A stretch of 64,000 nucleotides of DNA from Lachnospiraceae bacterium. GTDB taxonomy: Bacteria > Bacillota > Clostridia > Lachnospirales > Lachnospiraceae. Location of the stretch: NCBI GenBank assembly GCA_902363445.1, contig CABJAB010000004.1, positions 124,001 through 188,000 on the forward strand, written 5' to 3'. The notes below the pieces were generated by a model. The model searched no databases. It saw only the letters and a list, made by a program, of their open reading frames with translations, and was not told the origin of the DNA. The translations under genes and the position numbers were made by a program. Below, in pieces: positions 7,058 through 14,978 of this stretch; positions within the stretch are counted from its first letter, which is position 1, and every line of letters starts with the position of its first letter.

Positions 7058-8524
7058 CTAAATTGTTGAAAAAAACAGATTTAATCGCTGCATATTTTCA
7101 GCCGTCCATCCACCATTCCAAGTAACCCGGCCTTGTTCCATAAATACAAAGTAGTTACAGCATTCAAATATCAACTCCGGGTCGTGAGTAATAATAAAAA
7201 GTGTCTTTCCGAGTGCACGAATACCATTTAGATTTTCTGCAACCTCTACCATGTGGTGATAGTCAAGCCCGCTTGTTGGTTCATCAAAAACCAATAAATC
7301 TCTATATGATGATATTGCGCTGGCAACAGCAACACGCTGTTTTTGACCTCCGGAAAGTGATAGCGGATGTAAATCTTTTAATTGTAACAAATCCATGCTT
7401 CCCAAGATATTCTCTGCCTCTAATCGGTTATCATCTTCCTTTCCGGGCATCCCAATTAGAATTTCTTCCTCAACACTTTCAGTAAAAAGCTGGTGGTTTA
7501 CATCCTGCATTACAAGATAGCTGTTCTTTAGCCTCTTTTTTCTATTCAACGTATTTTCTGCTGTCCTTAATTGTCCCGACGCTTTTTTCTCCAAACCACA
7601 GAGACAGCGTGCAAAAGTGGTTTTGCCCGCGCCATTGTTTCCAATTATCCCTACAATAGCTCCTTGTGGGATATTCAGGGAATGGATTTCCAGGTTAGGT
7701 GTATCTGAGTAGGAAAAACGAAAATTTTGTAATTCTAAATAAGCGGTATCTGTAAGTGCTTTTTTTTGCTTCCGGAAATCAACTGGCTCAAGGGAGCGTA
7801 AACCCCGCCGTCTTATTTCTGCAGAGGGCATTTTCCAAAAGTAGTTGGCTGGAACATCCTCCGCAATTTGACCGCTTTCCATATAGATTACCCGGTCAGC
7901 AACCTGTCTTAAATAGTTTAGCCGGTGCTCTGCTATGACCACTGTTTTTCCTTCCCGTTTCCAAATACTGATAATATCCGCTAACATCCGGATTGATTTA
8001 CAGTCTAAATTAGAAGCCGGCTCGTCCAATACAAGCACGTCCGGATTGACCATAGTTACCGCAGCACAGGCAATTTTCTGCTTTTCTCCGCCAGAGAGAT
8101 GGAACAGGTTTCTTCCCAATAAATTTTCCACGTTGAAATCATGAGCGATTAGCGAAAGCCGTTGCTGAATATCTGCTAATGACCATCCCATATTCTCACA
8201 TCCAAAAACAATTTCACTGGTGGCATCCACGTTAAAAAATTGAGAACGTGGATTCTGGAAAACAGAACCAACTAATTTTGCCGTTTCATAAATTGGCTGT
8301 TGCGAAACAGACTTACCGTCTACCGTAACATCGCCTTTCATTTCACCATCATAATAGTGAGGTATCAATCCGTTTATAAATCTTGTAATTGTTGTTTTTC
8401 CGCAGCCTGATTTACCACACAAAAGAACAACTTCCCCTTTTTTAATATGAAAGCTAATATTGTGCAGACTATTGGCCTGCTCACTGTCTTTATAGCAAAA
8501 AGATACGTTCTTAAACTCAATCAT
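7058..8524 (-). CDS. ECF transporter ATPase with two fused ABC domains
   Basis: A 488-residue double ATPase that should energise the ECF transporter made with the next two genes. Domain 1 has Walker A GKSGCGKTT (37-45), signature HLSGGEKQK and Walker B VLVLDEPAS. Domain 2 has Walker A GNNGAGKTT, signature SLSGGQKQR and Walker B LLVFDEPTS. Both domains look active. It is the YkoD/EcfA1-EcfA2 fusion type. The start is ATG at 8524, five bases behind AGGAGAA; the gene lies ten bases after EcfT. It is the last gene of the cargo operon. Confidence 0.92.
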   Translation of the reverse strand: MIEFKNVSFCYKDSEQANSLHNISFHIKKGEVVLLCGKSGCGKTTITRFINGLIPHYYDGEMKGDVTVDGKSVSQQPIYETAKLVGSVFQNPRSQFFNVDATSEIVFGCENMGWSLADIQQRLSLIAHDFNVENLLGRNLFHLSGGEKQKIACAAVTMVNPDVLVLDEPASNLDCKSIRMLADIISIWKREGKTVVIAEHRLNYLRQVADRVIYMESGQIAEDVPANYFWKMPSAEIRRRGLRSLEPVDFRKQKKALTDTAYLELQNFRFSYSDTPNLEIHSLNIPQGAIVGIIGNNGAGKTTFARCLCGLEKKASGQLRTAENTLNRKKRLKNSYLVMQDVNHQLFTESVEEEILIGMPGKEDDNRLEAENILGSMDLLQLKDLHPLSLSGGQKQRVAVASAISSYRDLLVFDEPTSGLDYHHMVEVAENLNGIRALGKTLFIITHDPELIFECCNYFVFMEQGRVTWNGGWTAENMQRLNLFFSTI

Positions 8525-8534
8525 GGCATTTCTC

Positions 8535-9254
8535 CTAAAAAATAAGATACACAGCAAATATTCCGGTCATCACGAGCAAAAACAGTCCATCCCATAAACC
8601 AAAACCAATTCTACAATAATTCGTTCTTTTGTTATTGCCGCCTAGTCCTCTGGTAACAGAAGCGGCAGACAGTTCATCTCCAATTTTCACAAGTGATACA
8701 ATGAGCGGTACTACACGATATTCTACCATTGCAGTTGGTCCTTTTTTCAAACCAATTCCCCGCAAGCGCATAGCATCTTGAATCGAATGATATTCTTCAC
8801 TCACAGTAGGAAAGAAGCGGAACATGACTGCAATGGGTATTATCAGTTTTTGACTGATATGTACACGCTCCATAGAAGCTACAAATTCGCTTACCTTTGT
8901 TGTGGAAAGCAAATAATATGCAAACATGACACCTGGTACAATCCGGGTGATCATGTGTGTAAAAAAACGGATCAAAAATCCAATCATACTTATGCCGGAT
9001 ACAAATTGCAGAAAAAAATCGGCATGATATGAGATCATGTATAGTGCAAGATAAATGAACGCCAATTTCGGTTTTCTTGCGTTTAACAGGAAGAGAAACG
9101 CGAGAAATGCCAGAATCGGTTTTAGGAATACTGCAATCCCTTCAGTAATAGAAGTCAGCATAATGATGTTAAAAATTAACAGTGCAATCATTTTTGTTCT
9201 TGGATCAAGCTGTATAACTGCATTTTCTTTAGATTGGTAAAGAGCGCTGTCCAT
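8535..9254 (-). CDS. ECF transporter transmembrane component EcfT
   Basis: A 239-residue membrane protein of the CbiQ/EcfT family, which couples the ATPases to the substrate-binding component. It starts with the family signature LDPRTKMIALLIFNI, has about five hydrophobic segments, and carries the two coupling helices with Ala-Arg-Gly-like motifs (DAMRLRGIG near 160 and AASVTRGLGG near 200). The start overlaps the stop of the S-component gene by one base, so the two are translationally coupled. Confidence 0.92.
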   Translation of the reverse strand: MDSALYQSKENAVIQLDPRTKMIALLIFNIIMLTSITEGIAVFLKPILAFLAFLFLLNARKPKLAFIYLALYMISYHADFFLQFVSGISMIGFLIRFFTHMITRIVPGVMFAYYLLSTTKVSEFVASMERVHISQKLIIPIAVMFRFFPTVSEEYHSIQDAMRLRGIGLKKGPTAMVEYRVVPLIVSLVKIGDELSAASVTRGLGGNNKRTNYCRIGFGLWDGLFLLVMTGIFAVYLIF

Positions 9255-9838
9255 TACACAATTCCCGCACGTTTAAAATGCTTTTTTAACATGGCACGGC
9301 CAATATAGGCTCCAATCAACGCTCCGACAAATACTAAAACAATAACGACTGGTATCATGTAATTGTTTACTATTGATGACACCGCATCAGCATAAGCATC
9401 CCCCTGACTTGCTCGGTAATTATCAATATAAGCGTCTTTCATAATAAACATGATAAATTGGGAGCCTACCACCCACTCACTGAACACACAATAACCAATC
9501 AGCATATGTTTCCAACTTTTATAATTTCCTGCTCTCATAATCAGGTCGGCGGCCAGCCCGCATACAATGCTCGTGATCAGAGCATAAGGGCCATATCCCA
9601 TAATGAATGTGACCAACCCCATTAGAACGCACAGAATGGTAATAAGTCCAAATTTATCGGTCTTAGTAAAGAATAAGATACAGGGTATTCCACCCAGAAC
9701 AGCCAATATAACAGGGTAAAACACTGTCATAATGGGAATAAAACCAGTCATACCAGCAATAAAAAATGCAATGAAGTAAATGACCGCGAAAATACCTGTG
9801 TTTACCAAATCTTTGACACCAATCTTTCTTTTTTCCAT
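9254..9838 (-). CDS. MptD-type ECF transporter S component
   Basis: A 194-residue protein with five or six membrane segments and little soluble sequence, resembling the MptD/Trep_Strep family of putative ECF substrate-binding components. The N-terminus (KIGVKDLVNTGIFAVIYFIA) is characteristic. This component decides what the ECF complex imports; the family substrate is not settled, and nothing in the sequence names one. It lies 29 bases after the ABC half-transporter and overlaps EcfT by one base. Its start follows AGGAGAAAATATAAG. Confidence 0.85.
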   Translation of the reverse strand: MEKRKIGVKDLVNTGIFAVIYFIAFFIAGMTGFIPIMTVFYPVILAVLGGIPCILFFTKTDKFGLITILCVLMGLVTFIMGYGPYALITSIVCGLAADLIMRAGNYKSWKHMLIGYCVFSEWVVGSQFIMFIMKDAYIDNYRASQGDAYADAVSSIVNNYMIPVVIVLVFVGALIGAYIGRAMLKKHFKRAGIV

Positions 9839-9867
9839 CTTATATTTTCTCCTTTACGTTTATATTT

Positions 9868-11598
9868 TTATAATTTCCATCCGACAGCCTGCTTCCGGAG
9901 GTTGATAAAATCTGCATAAATACCTTTTTTCTTCACAAGTTCATCGTGAGTTCCCTTTTGCACGATCTGCCCCTGATCTAAGACAACGATTTGATCGGCA
10001 TTTCTGACAGTTTTCAACCGATGCGCAATCATAATAATGGTTTTGTCTTTCGTCAATGCTTCGATTGCCGCCTGAAGACGGTCTTCATTTTCGGGATCAA
10101 TGTTTGCGGTCGCTTCGTCAAATATGACGATAGGAGCATCCTTCAGCATCGCACGAGCAATAGATAACCGTTGTTTTTCACCACCGGAAAGAGACGCTCC
10201 GCCTTCTCCAATCATTGTATTATATCCGTTTGGCAGAGCCTCAATAAACTCGTCGCAGCAGGCTTTATGGGCAGCCTGGACAACTTCCGCATGAGTAGCG
10301 TCCGGCTTACCAAATTTAATGTTGTTCTCTATCGTGTCATCAAAAAGATAAACATTTTGAAACACCATACTGACATTTTGCATTAAACTGTCCAGTGTAT
10401 AATTTTTCACATCATGGCCCCCAATCGTAACACTTCCCTCTTTCACATCCCAAAAGCGGGCAATCAGATTGCAAAGGGTCGTTTTGCCGGAACCGGAGGG
10501 GCCAACAATGGCGGTTAGGCTCTTATCCGGAATGGTAAGGGATACGGATTTCAAAACCGGCTTCTTTTCATAACTAAAGTTCACACGATCAAAGTGTATA
10601 TCATGGGTTGCGGGTGTGATATTTTGGCCTCTTTCGTCCATTACAGGAACATCATCAATTTCATTGGCTCTGTTAATGGAGTTTTCCGTAATGCGCAGGT
10701 TAGCCATGCTGCTGCCTGCTATTTTCAACTGCTCAAATACCATAAACGAAGCAATCATCATCATGAGACAATAAACTAATGTAAGACTTCCATTGAGGTA
10801 TAAAACAATAGAAACAAAAATGATCAGCACGCTGAACAAATACAAGATGATTTGCTGTATCGCTACATAGGGATTCATGGCCTTTTCCAGTACCATATTT
10901 TTACGACAACTCTCATCAATGGCATGATCCACCTTTTTTCCTTTGTTAAAATCTAAATTAAAAGCTTTTACCACACTCATACCCTGTATTGTCTCCAGGA
11001 TTGTTTCTACAAGAGTCGCCTGTGCCGCCTGCCGCTTTGGAACATCTAACCGTGATTTCTTTTCCATAAGTGAAACAACACAAAGGAAAAGTAACATTCC
11101 GGCAAATACAATCAGTCCAATTCGCCAGTCGAAAATCAAGAGAGCAACACCGAATACAGCGCTATTGAGAAAGCCTCCCAAAGAAGTAACCAGAACAACA
11201 GGAGCCGCATTTTCCACATCGCTTAAAATTGTCGTAGCTACTGCCGTAATATTACCCAAACTGTTTTGGTTGAAGTAACCCATTGGTACAACTTTCAGCT
11301 TATCGCCAATGTAAACACGTTTTTGGGCGACCATAAAATATCCTGCATGGGTTCTTTGAAGCTGTGATATGTATTGCGTTACAATTTTGCCGCCAATACT
11401 CAAAAGCATCACACCAAAAGCGATCCAGGCTGTGGCAGTATCTGTGGTATTTGCTACCAATGCGTTTAGTACAATAAATAGTGCACCAAGCTGTGCAGCA
11501 TGAAAGACTGCGTTGATAAGTCCCCATACAATGGAATCACGGATATTTTTTTGTTCTGCGCCGGCAAAATCCCAAATTCTTTTAAATACACCTATCAT
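9868..11598 (-). CDS. ABC half-transporter (membrane plus ATPase), partner B
   Basis: A 576-residue half-transporter of the exporter fold with six predicted membrane helices (about 20-320) followed by an ATPase domain. The ATPase has Walker A GPSGSGKTT, signature SLSGGEKQR, Walker B IVIFDEATA and the switch histidine in IAHRL. It follows its partner by two bases and most likely pairs with it. Half-transporter pairs next to MptD-type ECF genes recur in Firmicutes. Some exporter-fold pairs (YbtP/YbtQ, IrtA/IrtB) import siderophores, so either direction of transport is possible. Confidence 0.92.
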   Translation of the reverse strand: MIGVFKRIWDFAGAEQKNIRDSIVWGLINAVFHAAQLGALFIVLNALVANTTDTATAWIAFGVMLLSIGGKIVTQYISQLQRTHAGYFMVAQKRVYIGDKLKVVPMGYFNQNSLGNITAVATTILSDVENAAPVVLVTSLGGFLNSAVFGVALLIFDWRIGLIVFAGMLLFLCVVSLMEKKSRLDVPKRQAAQATLVETILETIQGMSVVKAFNLDFNKGKKVDHAIDESCRKNMVLEKAMNPYVAIQQIILYLFSVLIIFVSIVLYLNGSLTLVYCLMMMIASFMVFEQLKIAGSSMANLRITENSINRANEIDDVPVMDERGQNITPATHDIHFDRVNFSYEKKPVLKSVSLTIPDKSLTAIVGPSGSGKTTLCNLIARFWDVKEGSVTIGGHDVKNYTLDSLMQNVSMVFQNVYLFDDTIENNIKFGKPDATHAEVVQAAHKACCDEFIEALPNGYNTMIGEGGASLSGGEKQRLSIARAMLKDAPIVIFDEATANIDPENEDRLQAAIEALTKDKTIIMIAHRLKTVRNADQIVVLDQGQIVQKGTHDELVKKKGIYADFINLRKQAVGWKL

Positions 11599-11600
11599 CG

Positions 11601-13349
11601 TTATTCACCATCCTTTGCTCCAATATGTGCGCTCCACATCTCTTGATACACGGAAGACCCGGAGAGCAATTCTTCCTGTTTACCCATAGCGTCAATCATT
11701 CCATCTTTAATCACTACAATCTGGTCTGAATTTGTAATAGTGGACAAGCGGTGTGCGATGACTATTAATGTCTTCCCTGCAACTAATTTTGCAATGGCTG
11801 TTTGAAGAACTGCCTCGTTTTCTGGATCAAGGTATGCTGTTGCCTCATCCAGTATAACAACAGGAGCGTCTTTTAACATGGCGCGTGCAATCGCAATCCG
11901 CTGCCGTTCACCGCCGGAGAGATGTCCGCCGGCACTGCCAACGCGGGTATCATATCCATTTTCAAGGCTGCGGATAAATGCATCGCATCCTGCATCTCTT
12001 GCTGCCAGTTCTACTTCGGCATCCGTGGCTCCCTTACGACCCATCCGAATATTCTCACGCACCGTATCATCAAATAGATAATTGTCCTGTGAAACATAAG
12101 CGATTTTTTCTGCAAGCTGACGCTGGGGAATGTTTTTTAAATCAAAACCGCCAAGTGTAATATCTCCTTCACTCACATCCCAAAATCCGGCAATCAGTTT
12201 TGCTATGGTACTTTTTCCTCCGCCAGAAGGACCAACCAGCGCAGTGACGGTACCTGGTTTAATTTCAAGATTGATTCCATGCAAAATTTCTTCATTGTTA
12301 AGTTGGTAAGAGAATTTCACCTGGTTAAGCCGAATCGTCAAGTCTGCTAAATCTACTTTCTCCATTGGACGTATAAGTTCTTTTGCATCTAAAATTTCAC
12401 TTATTTCTCCAACCACTGTTCCAAGAGCCGCCACACTGTCTACATAGTTGCTTGCTGCCAGGATAGGTCCTATGATACCCAAAGAAATAATAATAACTGT
12501 GATAAAATCCGTTACTGCAAGGCTTCCGCCGGCATAAAACAGAAATCCAAGGGGGAGAACCGTCAGCAAGGTTGCCGGACAAATCGCAGTATAGGCTGCC
12601 ATAGGCAGCTGGCAGCTTTTCATCCAGTTGTAGAAATAGGACGCATCATAGTTGACCGCATCCGCATATTTCTTGTAAGATTTTGCGCTCTGATTAAACG
12701 CTTTGATGACCTCAATACCGCCCACATACTCTACAACTGCATTATTCATCTGTCGGCTTGCCTGAATAGAACCTTCATATTTCGCCGGATAGGTACGAAA
12801 CATAATCATGACAAATAACATCCCAAGCGGCAGGGTAATAAGTGTAATCAGCGCCATGCGCCAGTCCAAAACGAAAAGGTAAATGAAAAGGATAACAGGA
12901 ATAAGCATATTTGCAGTGATTTCTGGTATCATATGGGCTAACGTAGTTTCAAGCCCTTCCACACGATCTACAATCGTATTTTTTAGCCGCCCCGAAGGAG
13001 TATCCAAAATGACCCCCATAGGCAGGCGAGACAACTTTGATACAAGCTTTTTACGAATTTCTTTCAAAACTTCAAAAGTTGCGGTGTGGGAAACCGTAGT
13101 AGACCAAATGGAAAATAGTACCTTCAGTAAATAACCTGCCGCTGCAATAAGACACCATTCCCCATAGAAAGCAAGCTCCCTGCTCCCGTCAAGCAATGCC
13201 ACCAACATATGGGCTACGGCAAAATAGGGAACAATTCCTGCACCTACCCCTAAAATTGCCAAAACAATAGACGATACATACTTTTTCTTTTGTTTGCCAG
13301 CCAATTCCATTAAGCGTGACATTGGATTTTCTGACTTCTTTTTTTGCAT
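11601..13349 (-). CDS. ABC half-transporter (membrane plus ATPase), partner A
   Basis: First gene of the cargo operon, 582 residues: six membrane helices, then an ATPase with Walker A GPSGGGKST, signature HLSGGERQR, Walker B VVILDEATA and IAHRLS. All catalytic residues appear intact, so the heterodimer should have two working sites. The start is behind AAGGAGG. A dyad, GTTAGTATTTGCTAAC, lies 19 bases before the start codon and resembles the sites in front of the TetR gene, so the operon is probably repressed by that TetR. Confidence 0.92.
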   Translation of the reverse strand: MQKKKSENPMSRLMELAGKQKKKYVSSIVLAILGVGAGIVPYFAVAHMLVALLDGSRELAFYGEWCLIAAAGYLLKVLFSIWSTTVSHTATFEVLKEIRKKLVSKLSRLPMGVILDTPSGRLKNTIVDRVEGLETTLAHMIPEITANMLIPVILFIYLFVLDWRMALITLITLPLGMLFVMIMFRTYPAKYEGSIQASRQMNNAVVEYVGGIEVIKAFNQSAKSYKKYADAVNYDASYFYNWMKSCQLPMAAYTAICPATLLTVLPLGFLFYAGGSLAVTDFITVIIISLGIIGPILAASNYVDSVAALGTVVGEISEILDAKELIRPMEKVDLADLTIRLNQVKFSYQLNNEEILHGINLEIKPGTVTALVGPSGGGKSTIAKLIAGFWDVSEGDITLGGFDLKNIPQRQLAEKIAYVSQDNYLFDDTVRENIRMGRKGATDAEVELAARDAGCDAFIRSLENGYDTRVGSAGGHLSGGERQRIAIARAMLKDAPVVILDEATAYLDPENEAVLQTAIAKLVAGKTLIVIAHRLSTITNSDQIVVIKDGMIDAMGKQEELLSGSSVYQEMWSAHIGAKDGE

Positions 13350-13367
13350 GATAAACCTCCTTATGTA

Positions 13368-13383
13368 GTTAGTATTTGCTAAC
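13368..13383. promoter_or_regulatory. putative TetR operator before the transporter operon
   Basis: GTTAGTATTTGCTAAC has GTTAG/CTAAC arms and is followed by CTCGT. The GTTA...TAAC half-sites and the adjoining AACCTCGT also occur (inverted) at the TetR promoter at 14320-14344. No convincing -35/-10 pair was found between here and the KTR gene. Confidence 0.5.
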
Positions 13384-13400
13384 CTCGTATCAAAAGAAAA

Positions 13401-13438
13401 GCCGATAATTTGAAGATTGATTCCTCCAAATTATCGGC
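13401..13438 (-). terminator. intrinsic terminator after the TetR-KTR transcript
   Basis: GCCGATAATTTG (13401-13412) and CAAATTATCGGC (13427-13438) form a perfect 12-bp stem with a 14-base loop. On the minus strand TTTTCTTTT follows. The stem overlaps the last codons of the KTR gene and separates it from the transporter operon. Confidence 0.85.
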
Positions 13439-13649
13439 TCGGCGTCAAAGCGTCTGGCTCGGATGATAATTTCACGTCCATATTTTCAATTTCAACAAGG
13501 CTTTCATGATTACATTTCCGACAATATAACGGCCACCGATGGGCTATTGTGTCCGGATGAATTTTAGTCCGGGTTTTCGCTCCACAGACGGGGCAGTAAA
13601 CCCAACCAACTTCATCTGTCCATTTTTCAATTTCACTCAATGCACGCAC
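13431..13649 (-). CDS. cysteine-rich KTR-domain protein
   Basis: A 72-residue protein with two zinc-ribbon knuckles, CPVCGAKTRTKI and YCRKCNHES, the pattern of the small cysteine-rich KTR proteins frequent on conjugative and mobilizable elements of Firmicutes. The role is unknown; a zinc ribbon suggests nucleic-acid or protein binding. The start may be GTG at 13649 or TTG nine bases later. It lies 10 bases after the TetR gene and shares its transcript, ending at the hairpin 13401-13438. Confidence 0.75.
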   Translation of the reverse strand: MRALSEIEKWTDEVGWVYCPVCGAKTRTKIHPDTIAHRWPLYCRKCNHESLVEIENMDVKLSSEPDALTPSR

Positions 13650-13659
13650 CTACTTTCTT

Positions 13660-14289
13660 TTACTTAATATCATTGTTGTCAAAAATATCTTTCCAGCCAC
13701 ACACGAAAAAGCGGCGAAGTTTTTTCACATGAATATGTGCATCTTCTCTGGACATATTGTGCATTACTGTTTCAAAAATACCAGCATATAAGGCACTGGA
13801 CAGTATATGCAGTAATTCCGGCGTAATGCGCCCGGAAGAAATCACATCGCTTCCGGTTGTCTGAATGAATTTTACGGTATATTTAACATCTGTATCCACG
13901 AAGTCATTGATAAAAGACGAGTATTTAGTGCCTTCTGATTTTAAAGTCAATAATTGAAAGATTGATATATGGTCGTAAATATAATCCAAAAACCAGTAGA
14001 TCTTATCGTCCGAATAAACAAACATATCCCGCACCTGAATATTAGCATTTGTCTGATGAAACTCCTCTTGCTTGCCTGTGTACCAAGAGTTTAGTTCATC
14101 TATAACAGGCGAAACAACTGCTTCAAAAAGTCCGGCCTTATCACCGAAACGTGTATAAATGGAACTTGTGCTGACCTTACAATATTTAGCAATATCCCGC
14201 AAGGACGCATCCATAAATCCTTTTTCCATAAACTCCTTTTCGGCATATGATAAAATTTGTTCAGCTACACCCTCTATCTGTCGCTTCAT
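13660..14289 (-). CDS. TetR-family repressor of the transporter cargo
   Basis: A 209-residue TetR-type regulator. The N-terminal helix-turn-helix reads MDASLRDIAKYCKVSTSSIY, followed by TRFGDKAGLFEAV. The C-terminal ligand domain is all helical and does not reveal its ligand. A consensus promoter (14354-14382) with two GTTA-TTG-TAA repeats at its start point indicates self-repression. A similar dyad before the transporter operon suggests it controls that as well. The start follows AAAGGGAAAACTAC. Confidence 0.9.
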   Translation of the reverse strand: MKRQIEGVAEQILSYAEKEFMEKGFMDASLRDIAKYCKVSTSSIYTRFGDKAGLFEAVVSPVIDELNSWYTGKQEEFHQTNANIQVRDMFVYSDDKIYWFLDYIYDHISIFQLLTLKSEGTKYSSFINDFVDTDVKYTVKFIQTTGSDVISSGRITPELLHILSSALYAGIFETVMHNMSREDAHIHVKKLRRFFVCGWKDIFDNNDIK

Positions 14290-14319
14290 GTAGTTTTCCC
14301 TTTCTCTCGTTAAAACCGT

Positions 14320-14344
14320 GTTATTGTAACGAGGTTATTGTAAT
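14320..14344. promoter_or_regulatory. tandem TetR operators
   Basis: GTTATTGTAAC (14320-14330, a perfect dyad GTTA-TTG-TAAC) and GTTATTGTAAT (14334-14344, one mismatch) are repeated with a 14-base period. They cover the expected transcription start of the tetR promoter, a typical place for autorepression. Confidence 0.65.
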
Positions 14345-14353
14345 TGCGTTTTT

Positions 14354-14382
14354 AATATATCACTTTCTTTTTTAAATGTCAA
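14354..14382 (-). promoter_or_regulatory. sigma-A promoter of tetR
   Basis: On the minus strand TTGACA (14382-14377), a 17-base spacer and TATATT (14359-14354). The -35 box is perfect and the -10 is 5 of 6. Confidence 0.85.
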
Positions 14383-14404
14383 GCTAGTAATCAACATGCA
14401 ATAA

Positions 14405-14455
14405 AAAATGCTGAAACACGCAAAAACATAACGTTTATGCGCTTTTCAGCATTTT
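14405..14455 (-). terminator. intrinsic terminator after the right-end winged-helix remnant
   Basis: AAAATGCTGAAA (14405-14416) pairs perfectly with TTTCAGCATTTT (14444-14455), with an inner CGCA/TGCG pairing. On the minus strand the stem is followed by TTTTTTATT. It insulates the tetR promoter from transcription entering from the right. Confidence 0.75.
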
Positions 14456-14472
14456 CCAATCCCTCAGCCGAC

Positions 14473-14661
14473 TTAACATACCAAATTCATCAGCATCTCA
14501 TAGGTGAATACCCGTTTGGGATTCAGAATAAGCAGAGAGGCGATTTCAAATTCCTTGACGGTTAGTTCGGCTACTTGCCTGCATAGTACAAATCTGTCAC
14601 TATCCGGCAATTTTCCGTCCATCGAAACAAAATCTATGTCCTGCACCTTGAAAATTTCCAA
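14473..14661 (-). pseudogene. truncated winged-helix regulator remnant
   Basis: A 62-residue frame whose C-terminal half, LTVKEFEIASLLILNPKRVF, matches the winged-helix protein at 6517-7028 and then stops after TYEMLMNLVC. The recognition helix and wing are absent, so it cannot bind DNA in the normal way. No good ribosome site precedes it. It shows that a second, diverged copy once occupied the right end of the element. Confidence 0.7.
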
Positions 14662-14726
14662 CGCAAAAGAAACGGTAATAGCTGATAAAGTATAAGCGTG
14701 GTGTTGTTATGTCTAGTATGGTATCT

Positions 14727-14867
14727 TTAACTATAGGAAACTCCGGTTTCCCATTTTGATACAGCCGATTCTGTCACGAACAGCCTTTCTGCCAGTTCCT
14801 TCTGCGTCAGGTTTTTTTCCTTCCGCTTCCTCATCACAAATTTTCCAAACGTTATTTTTTCTTCCAT
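14727..14867 (-). pseudogene. 5' part of the interrupted XRE regulator gene
   Basis: A 46-residue frame starting behind GAGGAGG with a complete helix-turn-helix core (RKEKNLTQKELAERLFVTES, then AVSKWETG), ending in VSYS and a TAA that belongs to the element end. In the intact gene the next residues would be SYPDISLV, which are encoded at 1-231. The promoter at 14897-14925 is intact, so this truncated peptide is probably still made, possibly as a membrane-free DNA-binding fragment. Confidence 0.85.
14733..14752. repeat. right attachment-site repeat (attR core)
   Basis: Direct repeat of 223-242 (19 of 20 identical). Bases to the right belong to the XRE gene; bases to the left belong to the element, including the inner inverted-repeat arm 14722-14740. 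Confidence 0.85.
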
Positions 14868-14896
14868 GAACGGTTCCTCCTCAAAGTGTTAAAGCA

Positions 14897-14925
14897 GTTA
14901 TACTCATTCGTTGTCGGATTGTCAA
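14897..14925 (-). promoter_or_regulatory. sigma-A promoter of the interrupted XRE gene
   Basis: On the minus strand TTGACA (14925-14920), 17 bases, TATAAC (14902-14897). The start point would lie about 25 bases before the ATG at 14867. The rest of 14868-14978 holds a hairpin (14962-14979) without a T tract. Confidence 0.8.
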
Positions 14926-14978
14926 CAAATCCGGAGGAAATCCCCGCTCGACTGTCAAGCCAGCCTGTATTTACAGGC

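Larger units (their letters stand above)
232..14741. mobile_element. 14.5 kb mobilizable integrative element (Tn4451-like, large serine recombinase type)
   Basis: Boundaries are set by the direct repeats at 223-242 and 14733-14752, which put the element at 14,510 bp wherever the crossover lies inside the repeat. Removing it reunites an XRE gene in frame. The element carries its own recombinase next to the left end, a MOBQ-type relaxase with a matching oriT, and no visible mating-pair genes. It should therefore excise by itself but need a helper conjugation system to transfer. The sequences just inside the two ends (14722-14740 and 237-255) are inverted repeats matching at 17 of 19 positions. 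In the circular form they would make a dyad around a 6-nt centre, as expected for attP of large serine recombinases. Cargo is a transporter operon with a TetR regulator. Confidence 0.85.

Noticed and set aside
13431..13649. The KTR-domain protein as an antibiotic-resistance determinant
   Set aside because: These proteins accompany resistance genes on elements but have no known resistance activity themselves.
277..14661. A full conjugative element (ICE) rather than a mobilizable one
   Set aside because: No VirB4, coupling-protein, VirD4, TcpA or other mating-channel gene was seen; only relaxase and oriT are present.
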